A DNA stretch of 64,000 nucleotides from an uncultured Helicobacter sp. (GCA_944325775.1 CALVBL010000007.1:1-64000), one strand, 5' to 3'; positions 9,595 to 20,061 are shown, counted from the stretch's first letter. Notes: a model not told the origin generated them from the sequence alone. Numbers and translations are program-made.

Positions 9595-10319
9595 TAGGAC
9601 TTTACCCCCATATATAGTGTGGCGACATTCGCACTATAGCCCTTGAGGAGCGTAGTGCGCATACCTCGCTCTTTCATAAGCCCCTCCAGCTCACTCGCAC
9701 TCACAAAATCCCGCATAGACTGGGGCAAATAGCGATAGGCTTTGAGATTTGAAGAGATGATCCCGCCCACAAATGGCAGAATCTTGCTTGTATAAAAGCC
9801 CATTAGTTTTTGTAATAATGTGGCATTTTGGGGCTTGAAAAACTCCAAAATCACGACGATCCCGCCGGGCTTTAGCACGCGCACAAACTCATCAAGTGCC
9901 TGCTTGTATTCTAGGACATTTCGCAAACCAAAAGATATAGAGAGTATATCGATGCTTTGATCCTCAAATGGCAGGGCTTTTGCTTCGCCTTTTATCAGTT
10001 CAATAGTAGAAGTGCTAAGATTGTGTAGTTTTTCGTGTGCGACCTTGAGCATTTCTTGAGAAGGATCGTAGCCATAGATATGTTTGATATGCGTATCTTT
10101 AGGCGCATTGTGAATCCATGAGGTGATCATATCTCCACTTCCACACGCTATATCAGCTATCACGATATCTTCGCATTTTTTGAGCTCTAAAAACGCGAGG
10201 CGACATGCCTCCTTTCGCCACGCTCTATCGATCCCTAGGCTCATAGCGCGATTTGCCACATCATAGGTGGATGCGATCGAGTCAAACATACTAATAATTT
10301 GAGTTTGTTTATCTTGCAT
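9594..10319 (-). CDS. ubiE: Demethylmenaquinone methyltransferase
   Basis: SAM-dependent C-methyltransferase that completes menaquinone synthesis (MenG/UbiE). 241 residues. Seen: FDSIASTYDVANRAMSLGID at the N-terminus, SAM motif I as IADIACGSGDM, then FGLRNV and the KPGGIVVILEFFKP block that is typical of UbiE. As a Campylobacterota member the organism is expected to make menaquinone by the futalosine route, which fits the UbiA-family prenyltransferase at 21580. It starts three bases after argH ends and overlaps the PHP gene by one base. Confidence 0.93.
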   Translation of the reverse strand: MQDKQTQIISMFDSIASTYDVANRAMSLGIDRAWRKEACRLAFLELKKCEDIVIADIACGSGDMITSWIHNAPKDTHIKHIYGYDPSQEMLKVAHEKLHNLSTSTIELIKGEAKALPFEDQSIDILSISFGLRNVLEYKQALDEFVRVLKPGGIVVILEFFKPQNATLLQKLMGFYTSKILPFVGGIISSNLKAYRYLPQSMRDFVSASELEGLMKERGMRTTLLKGYSANVATLYMGVKS

Positions 10320-10322
10320 ACT

Positions 10323-11720
10323 TCACTCCATACTCGCGCTTACACGCACCACAAATGTTTGTAGATTCTCAATCTGCTCTAATGTGCGCGCACTGGCTGT
10401 CCCGCCTAGAGAGTTGCGTGCCTGCATACTAGATTCTATATCTAGCACCGCGTTTGCACCCTCTTTGATACGCGGATCTATGCCTTGGAGCTCCTCTTGA
10501 GTTAGCGCGCTGATATCCACACCCTTTTTTTCCGCGTATGCTACGACTTTGCCCGTGATATGGTGAGAATCTCTAAATGGCACCCCGCATTCACGCACTA
10601 AAAAATCCGCCAAATCTGTAGCGCTTAAGTGTCCTTTTTGTGCCATCTTGCGCATATTTTTGGCATTAAATGTTGCCGTAGCGAGGCACTCACGCAAGAT
10701 CTCTAGTGAGATTTGAGCGGTATGCACGCTATCAAACACCCCTTCTTTGTCCTCTTGTGTGTCTTTATTATACGCGAGCGGAAGGGATTTCATCACGCTT
10801 AGTAGAGCGATGAGATTACCAAAGCTCCTGCCACTTTTCCCGCGCAAGAGTTCGGGCACATCGGGATTTTTCTTTTGCGGCATAATCGAGCTACCTGTGC
10901 TATAGCTATCTGATAGGGTGATAAACCCAAACTCCGCGCTGCTCCAGAGCACGAGCTCCTCACTTATGCGCGAGATGTGCATCATTAGCATTGCAATATC
11001 ATAGAGCAAATCCAGCGCAAAATCCCTATCGCTCACAGAATCCATCGCATTGAGTGTAGGTGCGCTAAACCCTAGCTCACGCGCCACAAACTCCCGATCG
11101 TTGCCATAAGGTGTGCCAGCTAATGCGCCAGAGCCAAGTGGAGAGAGGTTATTGCGCATAAAGCTATCTTGGAATCTCTGCACATCACGTTGCAGGGAGC
11201 AGCACCACGCTACGATATGGAAGCCCAGATTCACAGGTTGGGCGTGCTGGAGGTGCGTCATACCGGGCATAATCGTGTGTGTGTGCTCACGCGCAATATG
11301 AAGCAAGGTCTGCATAAGCTCTAAGATAGCGCGCGTGATGGATTTGTTTGCCCTAAGGCAAAAAAGCCGAAAATCCAACGCGACTTGATCATTCCTACTG
11401 CGCGCAGTATGGAGCTTTTTGCCACTCTCGCCGATAAGTTGGGTGAGTTTGGATTCTATAGCCATATGGATATCTTCATCGCTGTTTTTAAACTCAAATT
11501 CGCCCGATTCAATCATCTTAGCGATTTGCTCTAAGCCAGCTAGGATAGAATCTAGCTCTTTATCATCTAAAATCCCGATTTTTGCAAGCATCTTCGCGTG
11601 GGCTTTAGAGCCTTGTATATCCTCGTGCCACAGCTGCCAATCAAATCCGATAGAGGCGTTAAAATCCTCTAAAAGCTTGCTAGATTCACTCTCAAATCTT
11701 CCATCCCAAAGTTTTGCCAT
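10323..11720 (-). CDS. argH: Argininosuccinate lyase
   Basis: Cleaves argininosuccinate to arginine and fumarate. 465 residues. The fumarase/ASL superfamily signature [12 protein letters not shown] is clear, along with N-terminal [16 protein letters not shown] and the catalytic [10 protein letters not shown] loop. The ATG at 11720 follows AGGAG at six bases; a GTG codon immediately upstream is less likely. It sits in the minus-strand housekeeping run between hemJ and ubiE with no other arginine genes near. Confidence 0.96.
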   Translation of the reverse strand: MAKLWDGRFESESSKLLEDFNASIGFDWQLWHEDIQGSKAHAKMLAKIGILDDKELDSILAGLEQIAKMIESGEFEFKNSDEDIHMAIESKLTQLIGESGKKLHTARSRNDQVALDFRLFCLRANKSITRAILELMQTLLHIAREHTHTIMPGMTHLQHAQPVNLGFHIVAWCCSLQRDVQRFQDSFMRNNLSPLGSGALAGTPYGNDREFVARELGFSAPTLNAMDSVSDRDFALDLLYDIAMLMMHISRISEELVLWSSAEFGFITLSDSYSTGSSIMPQKKNPDVPELLRGKSGRSFGNLIALLSVMKSLPLAYNKDTQEDKEGVFDSVHTAQISLEILRECLATATFNAKNMRKMAQKGHLSATDLADFLVRECGVPFRDSHHITGKVVAYAEKKGVDISALTQEELQGIDPRIKEGANAVLDIESSMQARNSLGGTASARTLEQIENLQTFVVRVSASME

Positions 11721-11729
11721 CACATGCTC

Positions 11730-12176
11730 CTAAAATGGCTTAAGCACCACGAAAATCACAATCGCGATAAGGCAGATTGTGGGAAATTCGTTGAAGATTC
11801 TAAAAAACTTACCACTTTTTTGACAGCGCCCATCGCCCAAAGTCTTGATAAAATGCCCGCACAAAAAATGATAGACAATAAGCATTGCCACCACCAAGAG
11901 CTTAGCATGAAACCAGCCACCATGAGTGAAAATCTCGGTATTTGCGAGGATCAGCGCACTACCACTAAGGATCGTGAGCACAAAAGCTGGCGTGCCGATG
12001 TAGGCATACAACCGCCGCTCTTGGAGCTTGACAATCGCGATAAAATCAGTATTTTCCCTGTGCTCGACGTGATAGACAAAGAGCCTAGGGAGATAAAAAA
12101 ACATCGCCATCCACGAGATGAGCGCGACAAGATGCAGGGCTTTGAATCCCAAGTAATGCGCAGCAAAAAATTCCAT
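11730..12176 (-). CDS. hemJ: Protoporphyrinogen oxidase HemJ
   Basis: 148-residue membrane protein of the HemJ (CopD-like, UPF0093) family, which oxidises protoporphyrinogen IX to protoporphyrin IX in haem synthesis. Four hydrophobic segments are visible. The conserved histidine region ALHLVALISWMAMFFYLPRLF followed by VYHVEHRE, and the later WFHAKLLVVAMLIVYH, match the family pattern. H. pylori has a gene of this family near its ubiE homologue by my recollection, so the context fits. Confidence 0.85.
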   Translation of the reverse strand: MEFFAAHYLGFKALHLVALISWMAMFFYLPRLFVYHVEHRENTDFIAIVKLQERRLYAYIGTPAFVLTILSGSALILANTEIFTHGGWFHAKLLVVAMLIVYHFLCGHFIKTLGDGRCQKSGKFFRIFNEFPTICLIAIVIFVVLKPF

Positions 12177-12200
12177 ATGAACTCCTTACAAAAAGATGTA

Positions 12201-13142
12201 TTATAACTTATTTTTGAATCTCTCAAGTGCTTTTAGTGTGCCATAGCACAAAATCTCCACCCCAGATTCTGTAAAATTTTTCTTAGCAAGTGTGATGTTG
12301 AGGGTTTGAGCGAGGTATTGCGCTTTTGAGAATTGCGTGTAGGGGAGGGATAGCCAGAGGTCGTGCTGCTCTATGAATGGGGTAATGGCGTGCGTGGCTT
12401 TGGCATTGGCTATAGCGTCGTGTGTGGCAGCGGTATAGGCGCGCACCAATCCCCCAACCCCAAGCAATGTGCCCCCAAAATACCGCACGATTACACAAGC
12501 CACATTGATGAGTTTTTCGCCTCTTAGGACATTGAGGCATGGCACGCCCGAACTACCCTTTGGCTCGCCATCATCGCTGGAGGATTCTATTATTTGGTTG
12601 CTAGTTTGCGTTATGCTGGGTGCTGTGGTGTTTGTGGATTCTGAAATTGCTTTAGAATCTATGGGATTAGATTCTGTATTTGAATCCAAAAGCAAATCTG
12701 CTTTAGATTCTAAATCTGTATCAAATTCTGCATTTGGGCTTGCCTCTTGGCATTCTAAGATTTTAGATGAAAAATCTGGGTTGTGCAGATTGGAGGCAAA
12801 GGAGTTGCCTAGTCGGTAATGACTACCATCGACAATTGTGCGCGAGTGATGGGAGTAAATCCCGGAGGGCAAACTCCCTGATTTTTCGCCAAAAGCCAAA
12901 TCTCCTTCACAAGAATAATGTGTAGAATCTAAAAAACGCATCGCACTCACGAAATGCACCGCCTTTGGGTGTATCTTCTTTAGCTCCTCTATATGTCTAT
13001 GTAACGCCGTCTTTGGCGTGGGGCAGTGCTCGCTAAGCTCAAGCACAAACAAATAGGCAAGGAATTTAGAGCCTTTAGATTCAAACACGCCTTCTATACA
13101 TTGCCCGGGTGTCAGCGTGAAAAGTTGCTTTTTTGTGTTCAT
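12201..13142 (-). CDS. yigZ: IMPACT/YigZ-family protein with low-complexity insert
   Basis: The N-terminal UPF0029 signature is recognisable, but in two parts: residues 1-115 (SKGSKFLAYLF, HPKAVHFVSAMRF, SHYRLGNSF) and from about 190 on (SSDDGEPKGSSGVPCLNVLRG, VRYFGGTLLGVGGLVRAY). Between them lie about 70 residues of Ser/Asp/Asn/Glu-rich sequence (for example LDSNTESNPIDSKAISES) encoded by a cluster of AGATTCT/AGAATCT heptamers. Canonical YigZ is about 205 residues; this one has 313. The protein is probably a ribosome- or translation-associated regulator, but the bacterial family's role is not firmly established. The insert falls just before the conserved DDGEP loop and keeps the frame. Confidence 0.85.
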   Translation of the reverse strand: MNTKKQLFTLTPGQCIEGVFESKGSKFLAYLFVLELSEHCPTPKTALHRHIEELKKIHPKAVHFVSAMRFLDSTHYSCEGDLAFGEKSGSLPSGIYSHHSRTIVDGSHYRLGNSFASNLHNPDFSSKILECQEASPNAEFDTDLESKADLLLDSNTESNPIDSKAISESTNTTAPSITQTSNQIIESSSDDGEPKGSSGVPCLNVLRGEKLINVACVIVRYFGGTLLGVGGLVRAYTAATHDAIANAKATHAITPFIEQHDLWLSLPYTQFSKAQYLAQTLNITLAKKNFTESGVEILCYGTLKALERFKNKL

Positions 13143-13151
13143 CGTATCGCC

Positions 13152-13634
13152 TCATTGTGTGAGAAAATAGGCTTTAAATCTATCAGCAAGAATGATCATA
13201 TTTTGTGGGACATTGCTCTCATACAGATCGGGATTTGTGATCTGTCCATAGGTGCTTAGGCGCTCTTTGTATTCCTTGAGCGTGATGATCTCATACTCAC
13301 CCTCAAGCCCGCGCAAGAGCTCAAACTCATATTCCATCACCTCTTGGGATTCACAAAATTTACGCGTGAAAGTGCGCCTCTTGATCGTGAGAATCTTATT
13401 TTTTATCTCGATGCTTGCTGTGTAGTTGTTGCACCCGGCGTTGCCATAGATTCGGTTTTGATCGGTATCAAAGATCATCGTGGTGTCCTCTGGGGCAAAA
13501 AGCACTCTAGTATCAATACTTAGACGATTTACCTTCCATTCTTTAGCAGAGAGTGTGCTGGGCTTAGCGCTTGGCGAACACGCACACAGCATAAACACGC
13601 CAACAATCACATATGCAAGATACCACATTTTCAT
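13152..13634 (-). CDS. META/HslJ-domain lipoprotein
   Basis: 160 residues beginning with a lipoprotein signal peptide whose lipobox is LCAC, giving lipidated Cys19. The mature part contains a META/HslJ-like core: W-K-V-N-R-L, then IYGNAGCNNYTASIEI with the conserved N-x-x-x-G-C-N pattern, and the strand KNKILTIKRRTFTRKFC. Such proteins are envelope lipoproteins linked to heat-shock or novobiocin resistance phenotypes in E. coli; the biochemical role is unknown. It starts three bases after murI stops and is followed by yigZ, all on the minus strand. Confidence 0.75.
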   Translation of the reverse strand: MKMWYLAYVIVGVFMLCACSPSAKPSTLSAKEWKVNRLSIDTRVLFAPEDTTMIFDTDQNRIYGNAGCNNYTASIEIKNKILTIKRRTFTRKFCESQEVMEYEFELLRGLEGEYEIITLKEYKERLSTYGQITNPDLYESNVPQNMIILADRFKAYFLTQ

Positions 13635-13636
13635 TG

Positions 13637-14401
13637 CTAGCTCTTATAGAGCATATAGAGATCACCAAGCCACAATTTTGCGGTGAGTTTGAGGGCATTG
13701 ACATCATCACTTGCAAAAAACTCCAAGGAGCGCAAAGGTCGGTGTGTGGGGAGATGATAGGTGTTTTGGATATACTCCACGATCGCCTCACCGCTGTGTA
13801 TTAGGATCGTATCTTTGCCAAAATACGCACTAAGGGCGGGAGCGATAAGCGGGAAATGCGTGCAGCCTAGGATCAGTGCGTTTGGGGAGCTATAGCCACT
13901 AAAATAATACTCTAGCAGGGATTGCATAGGTTTGCCATCATAGATTCCCTCTTCGACAAATGGCACAAAAAGCCCTGTAGCTAAACTTTTGACATTATAA
14001 AATCCGATTTCTTGGAGTTTGGTGGCATAGAGATTAGAGGCGATCGTGGCTTTTGTAGCGATGACAAGGATCGAGGCATCTTTAGAATCTAGCTTGTTTT
14101 GGGTGGCGAGCACACCGGGTGTGATCACACCTACCACAGGGAATGGTGCCTGCGCACTTAGTGAATCTAGCGCATACGCACTAGCTGTATTACATGCCAC
14201 GACGAGCATATCCACACGATGAGAGGTAAAAAACTCCAGCGCTTGGAGGGAAAATCGGATAATCGTCTGCTTGTCTTTGCTCCCATAGGGCACGCGCGCG
14301 GTATCGCCGTAATACACGATAGATTCAAACAACCCCGCTTCTAAGAGGCTTTTTAATACACTAAGTCCGCCTACGCCGCTATCAAATACACCGACTTTCA
14401 T
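13637..14401 (-). CDS. murI: Glutamate racemase
   Basis: Makes D-glutamate for peptidoglycan. 254 residues, the normal size. Both catalytic cysteine motifs are present: ACNTASAYAL in the N-terminal half and LGCTHFPLI in the C-terminal half. The N-terminal FDSGVGGLSVLKSL and the YYGDTARVPYGSK substrate loop are also present. It follows rho on the minus strand, the same order as glr-rho in H. pylori (HP0549-HP0550). Confidence 0.96.
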   Translation of the reverse strand: MKVGVFDSGVGGLSVLKSLLEAGLFESIVYYGDTARVPYGSKDKQTIIRFSLQALEFFTSHRVDMLVVACNTASAYALDSLSAQAPFPVVGVITPGVLATQNKLDSKDASILVIATKATIASNLYATKLQEIGFYNVKSLATGLFVPFVEEGIYDGKPMQSLLEYYFSGYSSPNALILGCTHFPLIAPALSAYFGKDTILIHSGEAIVEYIQNTYHLPTHRPLRSLEFFASDDVNALKLTAKLWLGDLYMLYKS

Positions 14402-14426
14402 ATCTCGCTGCTTTTTGTTAGAGTCG

Positions 14427-15716
14427 TTATTCTTGAGGATTCATAGCGTTTAGGAATTCTTCATTATCTTGTGTCTGTTTCATTTTATTGTAGATGAAAC
14501 TTAGTGCCTCCACATCGTCCATCGTGTGCATCACATTGCGCAGCATCCAGACTTTGGTCAGCTTGTCTTTGCCAAGCAGTAGCTCATCTTTGCGCGTGCC
14601 GGATTTGAGAATATCAAGCGCTGGGTAGATTCTACGATCGGCAATATTGCGCGCGAGGACAATCTCGCTATTACCCGTGCCCTTAAATTCTTCAAAAATC
14701 ACTTCGTCCATTCGCGAACCTGTATCAATGAGCGCGGTGGCGATGATGGTAAGACTTCCGCCTTGCTCAATGTTGCGCGCTGCACCAAAAAATCGCTTGG
14801 GCTTATGCAGAGCATTAGCATCTACCCCGCCGCTTAGCACCTTGCCGCTAGAGGGTGTGGCGGCATTATACGCACGCGCTAAGCGCGTGATAGAATCTAG
14901 CAAGATCACGACATCTTTGCCCATTTCTACCTTACGCTTCGCCCCTTCGATCACAAGCTCGGCGACGCGGATATGATTGGTCGCGGGCAGGTCAAAGGTC
15001 GAACTAAAAACTTGTCCTTTCACACTACGTTCCATATCGGTCACTTCTTCTGGACGCTCATCGACTAGAAGCACCATCAGTTCGACTTCGGGGTGATTTT
15101 TGGCAATGCCATGGGCGAGTTCTTTCATCAGTTCTGTTTTACCGGTGCGGGGTGGGGCGACGATGAGCGCACGTTGTCCTTTGCCAATAGGCGTGAAAAG
15201 ATCGAGCATTCTGCCTGTCACCATATCGGATTTGTATTCGAGTTTGAGTTGCTCACTGGGGAAAAGCGGCGTGAGATTGTCAAAAAGCGGGCGGTTTTTG
15301 ATCTCATCAAGCGAGATGAAATTCACTGCTTCAATCTTAAGCAGGGCATAGTAACGCTCCTGATCCTTTGGTGGGCGCACCTGCCCCATCACTATATCGC
15401 CGTTTCTTAGAGCAAATCGGCGGATCTGACTCTGTGAGACATAAGTATCATTTTGGCTATTGCCCACACTTGAAGCGCGCAAAAACCCGTGTCCATCGGG
15501 TGTGATTTCTAAAATCCCGGTGAAGAGTATGTAGCCACCTTGTGTTACCTGGGTTTTGAGAATTTCAAAGATAAGATCTTGGCGGAGATATTCTTGGGGA
15601 TTTTCGACACCAAGTTTTGTAGCGATTTCGATGAGTTTGGAGACAGGCTTTGCTTTGAGATCTTCGATTTTGTAGCCTTCTACAGGTGTGTGCGTTCTGG
15701 TTTTTTCATTAGCCAT
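14427..15716 (-). CDS. rho: Transcription termination factor Rho
   Basis: Hexameric RNA-dependent ATPase/helicase for factor-dependent termination. 429 residues. N-terminal Rho domain ([15 protein letters not shown]), RNA-binding cold-shock-like domain ([26 protein letters not shown]), Walker [13 protein letters not shown] near residue 190, Walker [20 protein letters not shown] segment, the Q-loop [13 protein letters not shown] and the R-loop GTGNSEI are visible. The presence of Rho is consistent with how few strong intrinsic terminators I find in the minus-strand block. Confidence 0.98.
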   Translation of the reverse strand: MANEKTRTHTPVEGYKIEDLKAKPVSKLIEIATKLGVENPQEYLRQDLIFEILKTQVTQGGYILFTGILEITPDGHGFLRASSVGNSQNDTYVSQSQIRRFALRNGDIVMGQVRPPKDQERYYALLKIEAVNFISLDEIKNRPLFDNLTPLFPSEQLKLEYKSDMVTGRMLDLFTPIGKGQRALIVAPPRTGKTELMKELAHGIAKNHPEVELMVLLVDERPEEVTDMERSVKGQVFSSTFDLPATNHIRVAELVIEGAKRKVEMGKDVVILLDSITRLARAYNAATPSSGKVLSGGVDANALHKPKRFFGAARNIEQGGSLTIIATALIDTGSRMDEVIFEEFKGTGNSEIVLARNIADRRIYPALDILKSGTRKDELLLGKDKLTKVWMLRNVMHTMDDVEALSFIYNKMKQTQDNEEFLNAMNPQE

Positions 15717-15820
15717 TTGAGTCCTTAGTGAAGTGGATTGAAGTGTAAAGTGTAGTAAAAGGCGCGATTGTAGCGATTTTTTCCTTAAGTTTGCGTAAAG
15801 ATCACACCCACTGCCGCGTG

Positions 15821-16492
15821 CTAAAACCGCATATTTTCAAGCAAAAAGTCTTGGTGAAATCGATAGACTTTGTTGCGCACTTTGATGAGGATTCCTGCAT
15901 TCATTAGTTGCTTAAAAGTCTTGACAATGGTTGGCTTGCTGACATTAAGATGCACCAAAATATCTTCATACGATCCGTGAAAGACCTTGTCTTCATCGCA
16001 ATGCTCGATAAGAAACTTGACAATCTCGATTTTCTTGCCGCCCACAAAGGTTGAGATGGCTTTGATGAGGAGATTTTGTGCCTCGATTTCTTTGGCTTGG
16101 ACGACGGGTAGGATCGCGCGCTGTAGGACTTTGAGCAGAGAATCTATCTCGATAGGCTTGAGGATATAGTTATCGACTTTGAGATTGATGGCTTCTAGGA
16201 GGTATTTGACTTCGGTATGAGCGGAAGTGATGATGATGGGGACATTTGGCTGGGTGGAATGGCGGATAAGCCCCACAAGATCAAGCCCGCTAAGCTTTGG
16301 CATCAAAATATCTGTGAGTACGGCGTCAATTTTGTGCTGATTAAAGAGGTTCCATGCTTCTTGCCCGTTTTTGGCTAGGATAAGTCGCCCGACATAATCC
16401 TCTAGCACCATAGCAGTGAGATTGAGTGTGTCTGGATCGTCCTCTGCGTAGAGGATTGTGAGGTCCTTTAGACTACGATTGACACGATTCAT
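15821..16492 (-). CDS. Response regulator with winged-helix output domain
   Basis: 223 residues. Receiver domain at residues about 10-130: acidic pair in LYAEDDPD, phospho-acceptor Asp in [13 protein letters not shown], conserved Thr/Ser in IIITSAH and Lys in YILKPI. The C-terminal part ([39 protein letters not shown]) reads as a Crp/FNR-like winged helix, so it is a DNA-binding regulator rather than an OmpR-type one. It starts 26 bases after the histidine kinase gene ends, so the two almost certainly form a two-component pair. The signal is unknown. Confidence 0.85.
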   Translation of the reverse strand: MNRVNRSLKDLTILYAEDDPDTLNLTAMVLEDYVGRLILAKNGQEAWNLFNQHKIDAVLTDILMPKLSGLDLVGLIRHSTQPNVPIIITSAHTEVKYLLEAINLKVDNYILKPIEIDSLLKVLQRAILPVVQAKEIEAQNLLIKAISTFVGGKKIEIVKFLIEHCDEDKVFHGSYEDILVHLNVSKPTIVKTFKQLMNAGILIKVRNKVYRFHQDFLLENMRF

Positions 16493-16518
16493 TGATCCCT
16501 CCTTAGCTTAATGTTATG

Positions 16519-18036
16519 TTATGCGTTGTGATCGCACTTTGTGCTGTGTCTTAAAATATTGGCATTATAGGGAATGATGATACTAAATGCACTGCCTCTG
16601 GCTTTGGTGCAAGTAATATCGGAACTTTTCGCACCATTAAAAAGTGGATTAAAAACAATATTTTGCACCTCGATACTCCCAAAAAACTGCTTTTCGATGA
16701 TCTGCTTTGCCATATATAGCCCGATCCCTGTGCCTACGGATTTGTGCTTAGTCGTGAAATAGGGCTCAAAGATCTTTTGTATATCATCAAGCTGTATGCC
16801 TCCTGCGTTGTCCTTAACCACAATAGTGAGATTGGAATCACAAGGTGTGATATTGATCTCGATTAATCGTGTATCCTGCGCTTTTTGTTTAGATTCTTTA
16901 AACGCGTCTATAGCATTATTAAGCAAAACAAATACCACTTGTGTGAAAGCGTTTTCATACCCCAAGATCTCAAAGTCCTCTTGTGCGTTGGTGCTCACTT
17001 GGATAGATTCTTCATAAAGCACGCCAGAGAGCAGATCTAATGAATCCAACAAGGCTTTTTTGATACTAAAGTAGGTCTTTTCTCTATCGGGGCGAAAAAA
17101 TGTGCTAAAGCTCTCGATTGTTTCAGACATATTTTTGGCGATTTTTAGCCCGTATTCCGTCTGTGCGTAGAGAAATTCTTTGTCAAACTTACCTTGATCG
17201 TATTTGGTCTTGAAGCTCTGTATAAGCAGTGTGAGTGAGTTTAGCGGTTGTCGCCACTGATGAGCGATGTTATGGATCATCTCCCCCATAGAGGCTAGGC
17301 GCGCCTGCTGATAGAGGAAGAGATCTTTTTGCTGATTTTGCTTGACTTCGTATTCTATGGATTTTTGGAGATTGTCATTGAGCGTTTGGAGTTCGATAGT
17401 CTTTTGTGCTACGAGATTCTCAAGTGAATTATACGCGCTGTTAATCGAATCTGTAATGGCTTTGGAGAGGATAAGAAACATACAAGCCAACACAAAGAGG
17501 AAAAATCCCAGAATCTTGAGGCTAAAGCCATAGAGTGAATCACTCACTTCTTTGTTGATCGTGGCGAGATTGATATTTGTCTGCACAAGCTGAGTGAAAA
17601 GATCATAATGAGCCTTATCGCGCGTTTGAAGTGCGGTATCGATGCTTTTGATAAGCCATTTTTGTGTTTCTATAAGTCGTGTGATTTGCTCCTTTTGCTC
17701 ACTTAAAAATGTGCTTTGATACCATTGGCGGATTTGGTTTAGGATCTTATAGCGATTTGCCTTTTCTTCTAGGTCGTTTTTATACGCCTGCCATAGGATC
17801 TGAATCTTGGTATCGTGCGTATCTGAATCTAGCAGCGAGTTTTGAATCTCACTCACATGCAACATACTGATTTTTTGTGTGGGGTAGTTGCTATCATAGT
17901 CTGCCTTTAGCCCTGTGAGTGCTAAAAACCCTGTCGCCCAGCAGAGCAAGAAAATAATAGCAATCAGATAGAGCAAAATATGTGTTTTGCCTTGTATGGT
18001 AGCTTTTTGGAGTTTGTTTTGAATGGATTTGAGCAT
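16519..18036 (-). CDS. Membrane sensor histidine kinase
   Basis: 505 residues. N-terminal membrane segment (residues about 20-42, ILLYLIAIIFLLCWATGFLAL), a periplasmic helical sensor of about 140 residues, a second membrane segment (ILGFFLFVLACMFLIL), coiled coil, then the HisKA phosphoacceptor ASMGEMIHNIAHQWRQPLNS and an HATPase domain with N box (VLLNNAIDAF), G1 (VKDNAGGI) and G2 (GTGIGLYMAKQII). The HQWRQPLN box is typical of Campylobacterota kinases. It lies upstream of its likely partner regulator and downstream of uvrC. Confidence 0.9.
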   Translation of the reverse strand: MLKSIQNKLQKATIQGKTHILLYLIAIIFLLCWATGFLALTGLKADYDSNYPTQKISMLHVSEIQNSLLDSDTHDTKIQILWQAYKNDLEEKANRYKILNQIRQWYQSTFLSEQKEQITRLIETQKWLIKSIDTALQTRDKAHYDLFTQLVQTNINLATINKEVSDSLYGFSLKILGFFLFVLACMFLILSKAITDSINSAYNSLENLVAQKTIELQTLNDNLQKSIEYEVKQNQQKDLFLYQQARLASMGEMIHNIAHQWRQPLNSLTLLIQSFKTKYDQGKFDKEFLYAQTEYGLKIAKNMSETIESFSTFFRPDREKTYFSIKKALLDSLDLLSGVLYEESIQVSTNAQEDFEILGYENAFTQVVFVLLNNAIDAFKESKQKAQDTRLIEINITPCDSNLTIVVKDNAGGIQLDDIQKIFEPYFTTKHKSVGTGIGLYMAKQIIEKQFFGSIEVQNIVFNPLFNGAKSSDITCTKARGSAFSIIIPYNANILRHSTKCDHNA

Positions 18037-18061
18037 AGCGATCCTTTAGTATTTGTGAAAT

Positions 18062-20032
18062 TTATCTAGTGGGTTTGTGTCTTTGGCGCAGGGCTTTGGT
18101 GATTTGATCGGGCGTGAGCTCGCGTATATGTGCAAAATCCCCATAGATTCTAAGGAGCTTATCCATCTGTGCGGGACTTAGGTTTTTTTGTGCGCCTAGA
18201 ATCTTTGTCTGTGTGAGTTTTTTTAGCTTTTGGGCGCGATGGAAGCTGATAGCATAGCGGTGCGCCTCATCGCGGAGTTTTTGCAAAAACTGCAGGCGCT
18301 TATCACTGGGCAAAAGCCGCACCTCTCGCGTTTGGTGCATATCAGAATCTATGGAAATATCAGAATCTACACGCGCACAACCTATAGAATCTACAGAATC
18401 TAGCATATAGATCACATCATTCGCGCTTCCTTTGGCGCGGTGTGAGCGACCATTGAGTTTGTGCTTGGCAATCCCTAGGACATCAAGCTGCACGCCTGCG
18501 CTCTCTAGGATCTCGCGTGCTATGGCGATTTGCCCCGCGCCACCATCAAGTAGCCAAAGATCTGGTGGTGGGTTAGATTCAAAGTCAAGCACGCGCCGCG
18601 TGAGCATTTCACGCATTTGTGCGTATTCATCGCTGCCTTGTAGATGATAATGCCGATAAGAATCTTTGATAAACGCATTGCCCTCATACACGATCATTCC
18701 CCCCACGCACGAGCTTCCACCATGATGAGAAGTGTCAAAGACCTCTATGCGATAGGGCAGACTAGAGAGCGCGAAAATCTCGCGCAAAGCTTCTAGCTCG
18801 CGTTTGTGGTTGTGGTTTTGCTGTGATTCAAGGCGCATTAGCTCCTTAGCGTTGGTTTGTGCGAGAGTGATGAGCTCGCGTTTTTTGCCTCGTTGGGGCT
18901 GGAGTATGGTAATTTTTTTGCCTACTCTAACTTTAAGAATCTCCTCTAGGCGCTCCCTATCCTCAAATGCTCCGATTTCATAAGGTAGCAAGATAGAATC
19001 TGGATCTAAGGGTGAGGGGGCTTTGTAATGATTAAGCAGGGCTTGGGTGTAGAGAGAGTGCAGGGCTTTGGCGGGAGATTCTGGAGATTCTATAGGGTGG
19101 GTAGTTTGGGATTGCGCGGGTTGCTTGGATTCTATAGAATTTACAGAATCCAAACACTCATCATGTATGCGCAATGTATCACTTGAGCTTATGCGCCCAT
19201 TACGCACAAAGAGCTTCATCATCACACCGCTGTGTTCCCCATCTGCACAAAACACAAACACATCAAGATTGCTCCCATCAAGCAGATCGATACTAGAGGA
19301 GGCTTGCATTTGTGCGATTTTTGCGATGGCGTCACGGATTTTTGCCGCTTCTTCAAAGGCGCAGTGCTCGGCAAGTGTGTGCATTTTAGATTCTAGCTTA
19401 GTGATAAGCTTTTTTCTATGTGCTAAGAGATCGATAGCTTGGGTGAGAATCTGCGCGTATTCCTCCTTGTTTATCTTGCCTTCACAGGGGGCTAGACAGC
19501 GGCGGATTTGATAAAACAAACATGCCTTTTTGCCTTTGAGGCAAGATTTTTTTTGCACCAAGGGTAGGGACTGCAAGATACTCTCTAGCAGATCGCGCGC
19601 CCCAGTGCTAAATGGACCAAAATACGCGATATTGCGCTTTTTGAGCAATGTGCGCGTGATGTCTAGCGTGGGAAAATCCTGATCGTAATCGATGTAGATG
19701 TAAGGATAGGTTTTATCATCGCGTAGGAGGATATTGTATTTGGGTTTGAGACTTTTAATAAGGGAGTTTTCTAGTATGAGTGCGTCTTGCTCGCTAGGGG
19801 TTACAAAGGTCTTTATCTCACGCACTTGTGCGACCATAGAGGCTATACGCGGGCTTAGTTTCGCGCTTGGAGTGAAGTAGCTTTTGATACGTTTTTTGAG
19901 ATTTTTTGCCTTACCCACATAGAGTAGTCGCCCATCTGCGCTAAAATACTGATACACGCCAGCACTTTGCGGGAGATGTGTGAGATTAGATGTGTTTGCG
20001 AATCGTAGCTGTGTGTGCGGAGGGTTTGTCAT
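18062..20032 (-). CDS. uvrC: Excinuclease ABC subunit C
   Basis: Makes the two incisions in nucleotide excision repair. About 656 residues. GIY-YIG domain at the N-terminus (AGVYQYFSADGRLLYVGKAK), UvrB-binding UVR motif (KLESKMHTLAEHCAFEEAAKIRD), the RNase H-like C-terminal nuclease (IEVFDTSHHGGSSCVGGMIV, WLLDGGAGQI) and a helix-hairpin-helix tail. I place the start at the ATG at 20032, five bases after AAAGG; an in-frame GTG lies at 20053. Two Ser/Glu/Asp-rich inserts made of AGAATCT-type heptamers interrupt it, around IESKQPAQSQTTHPIESPES and around DSVDSIGCARVDSDISIDSD. Confidence 0.95.
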   Translation of the reverse strand: MTNPPHTQLRFANTSNLTHLPQSAGVYQYFSADGRLLYVGKAKNLKKRIKSYFTPSAKLSPRIASMVAQVREIKTFVTPSEQDALILENSLIKSLKPKYNILLRDDKTYPYIYIDYDQDFPTLDITRTLLKKRNIAYFGPFSTGARDLLESILQSLPLVQKKSCLKGKKACLFYQIRRCLAPCEGKINKEEYAQILTQAIDLLAHRKKLITKLESKMHTLAEHCAFEEAAKIRDAIAKIAQMQASSSIDLLDGSNLDVFVFCADGEHSGVMMKLFVRNGRISSSDTLRIHDECLDSVNSIESKQPAQSQTTHPIESPESPAKALHSLYTQALLNHYKAPSPLDPDSILLPYEIGAFEDRERLEEILKVRVGKKITILQPQRGKKRELITLAQTNAKELMRLESQQNHNHKRELEALREIFALSSLPYRIEVFDTSHHGGSSCVGGMIVYEGNAFIKDSYRHYHLQGSDEYAQMREMLTRRVLDFESNPPPDLWLLDGGAGQIAIAREILESAGVQLDVLGIAKHKLNGRSHRAKGSANDVIYMLDSVDSIGCARVDSDISIDSDMHQTREVRLLPSDKRLQFLQKLRDEAHRYAISFHRAQKLKKLTQTKILGAQKNLSPAQMDKLLRIYGDFAHIRELTPDQITKALRQRHKPTR

Positions 20033-20061
20033 CATCACCTTTACTTTAAGCACAAAATAAT

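Noticed and set aside
12469..12819. 116-codon plus-strand frame opposite yigZ
   Set aside because: Antisense shadow of the low-complexity insert; the heptamer is open in most frames on both strands.
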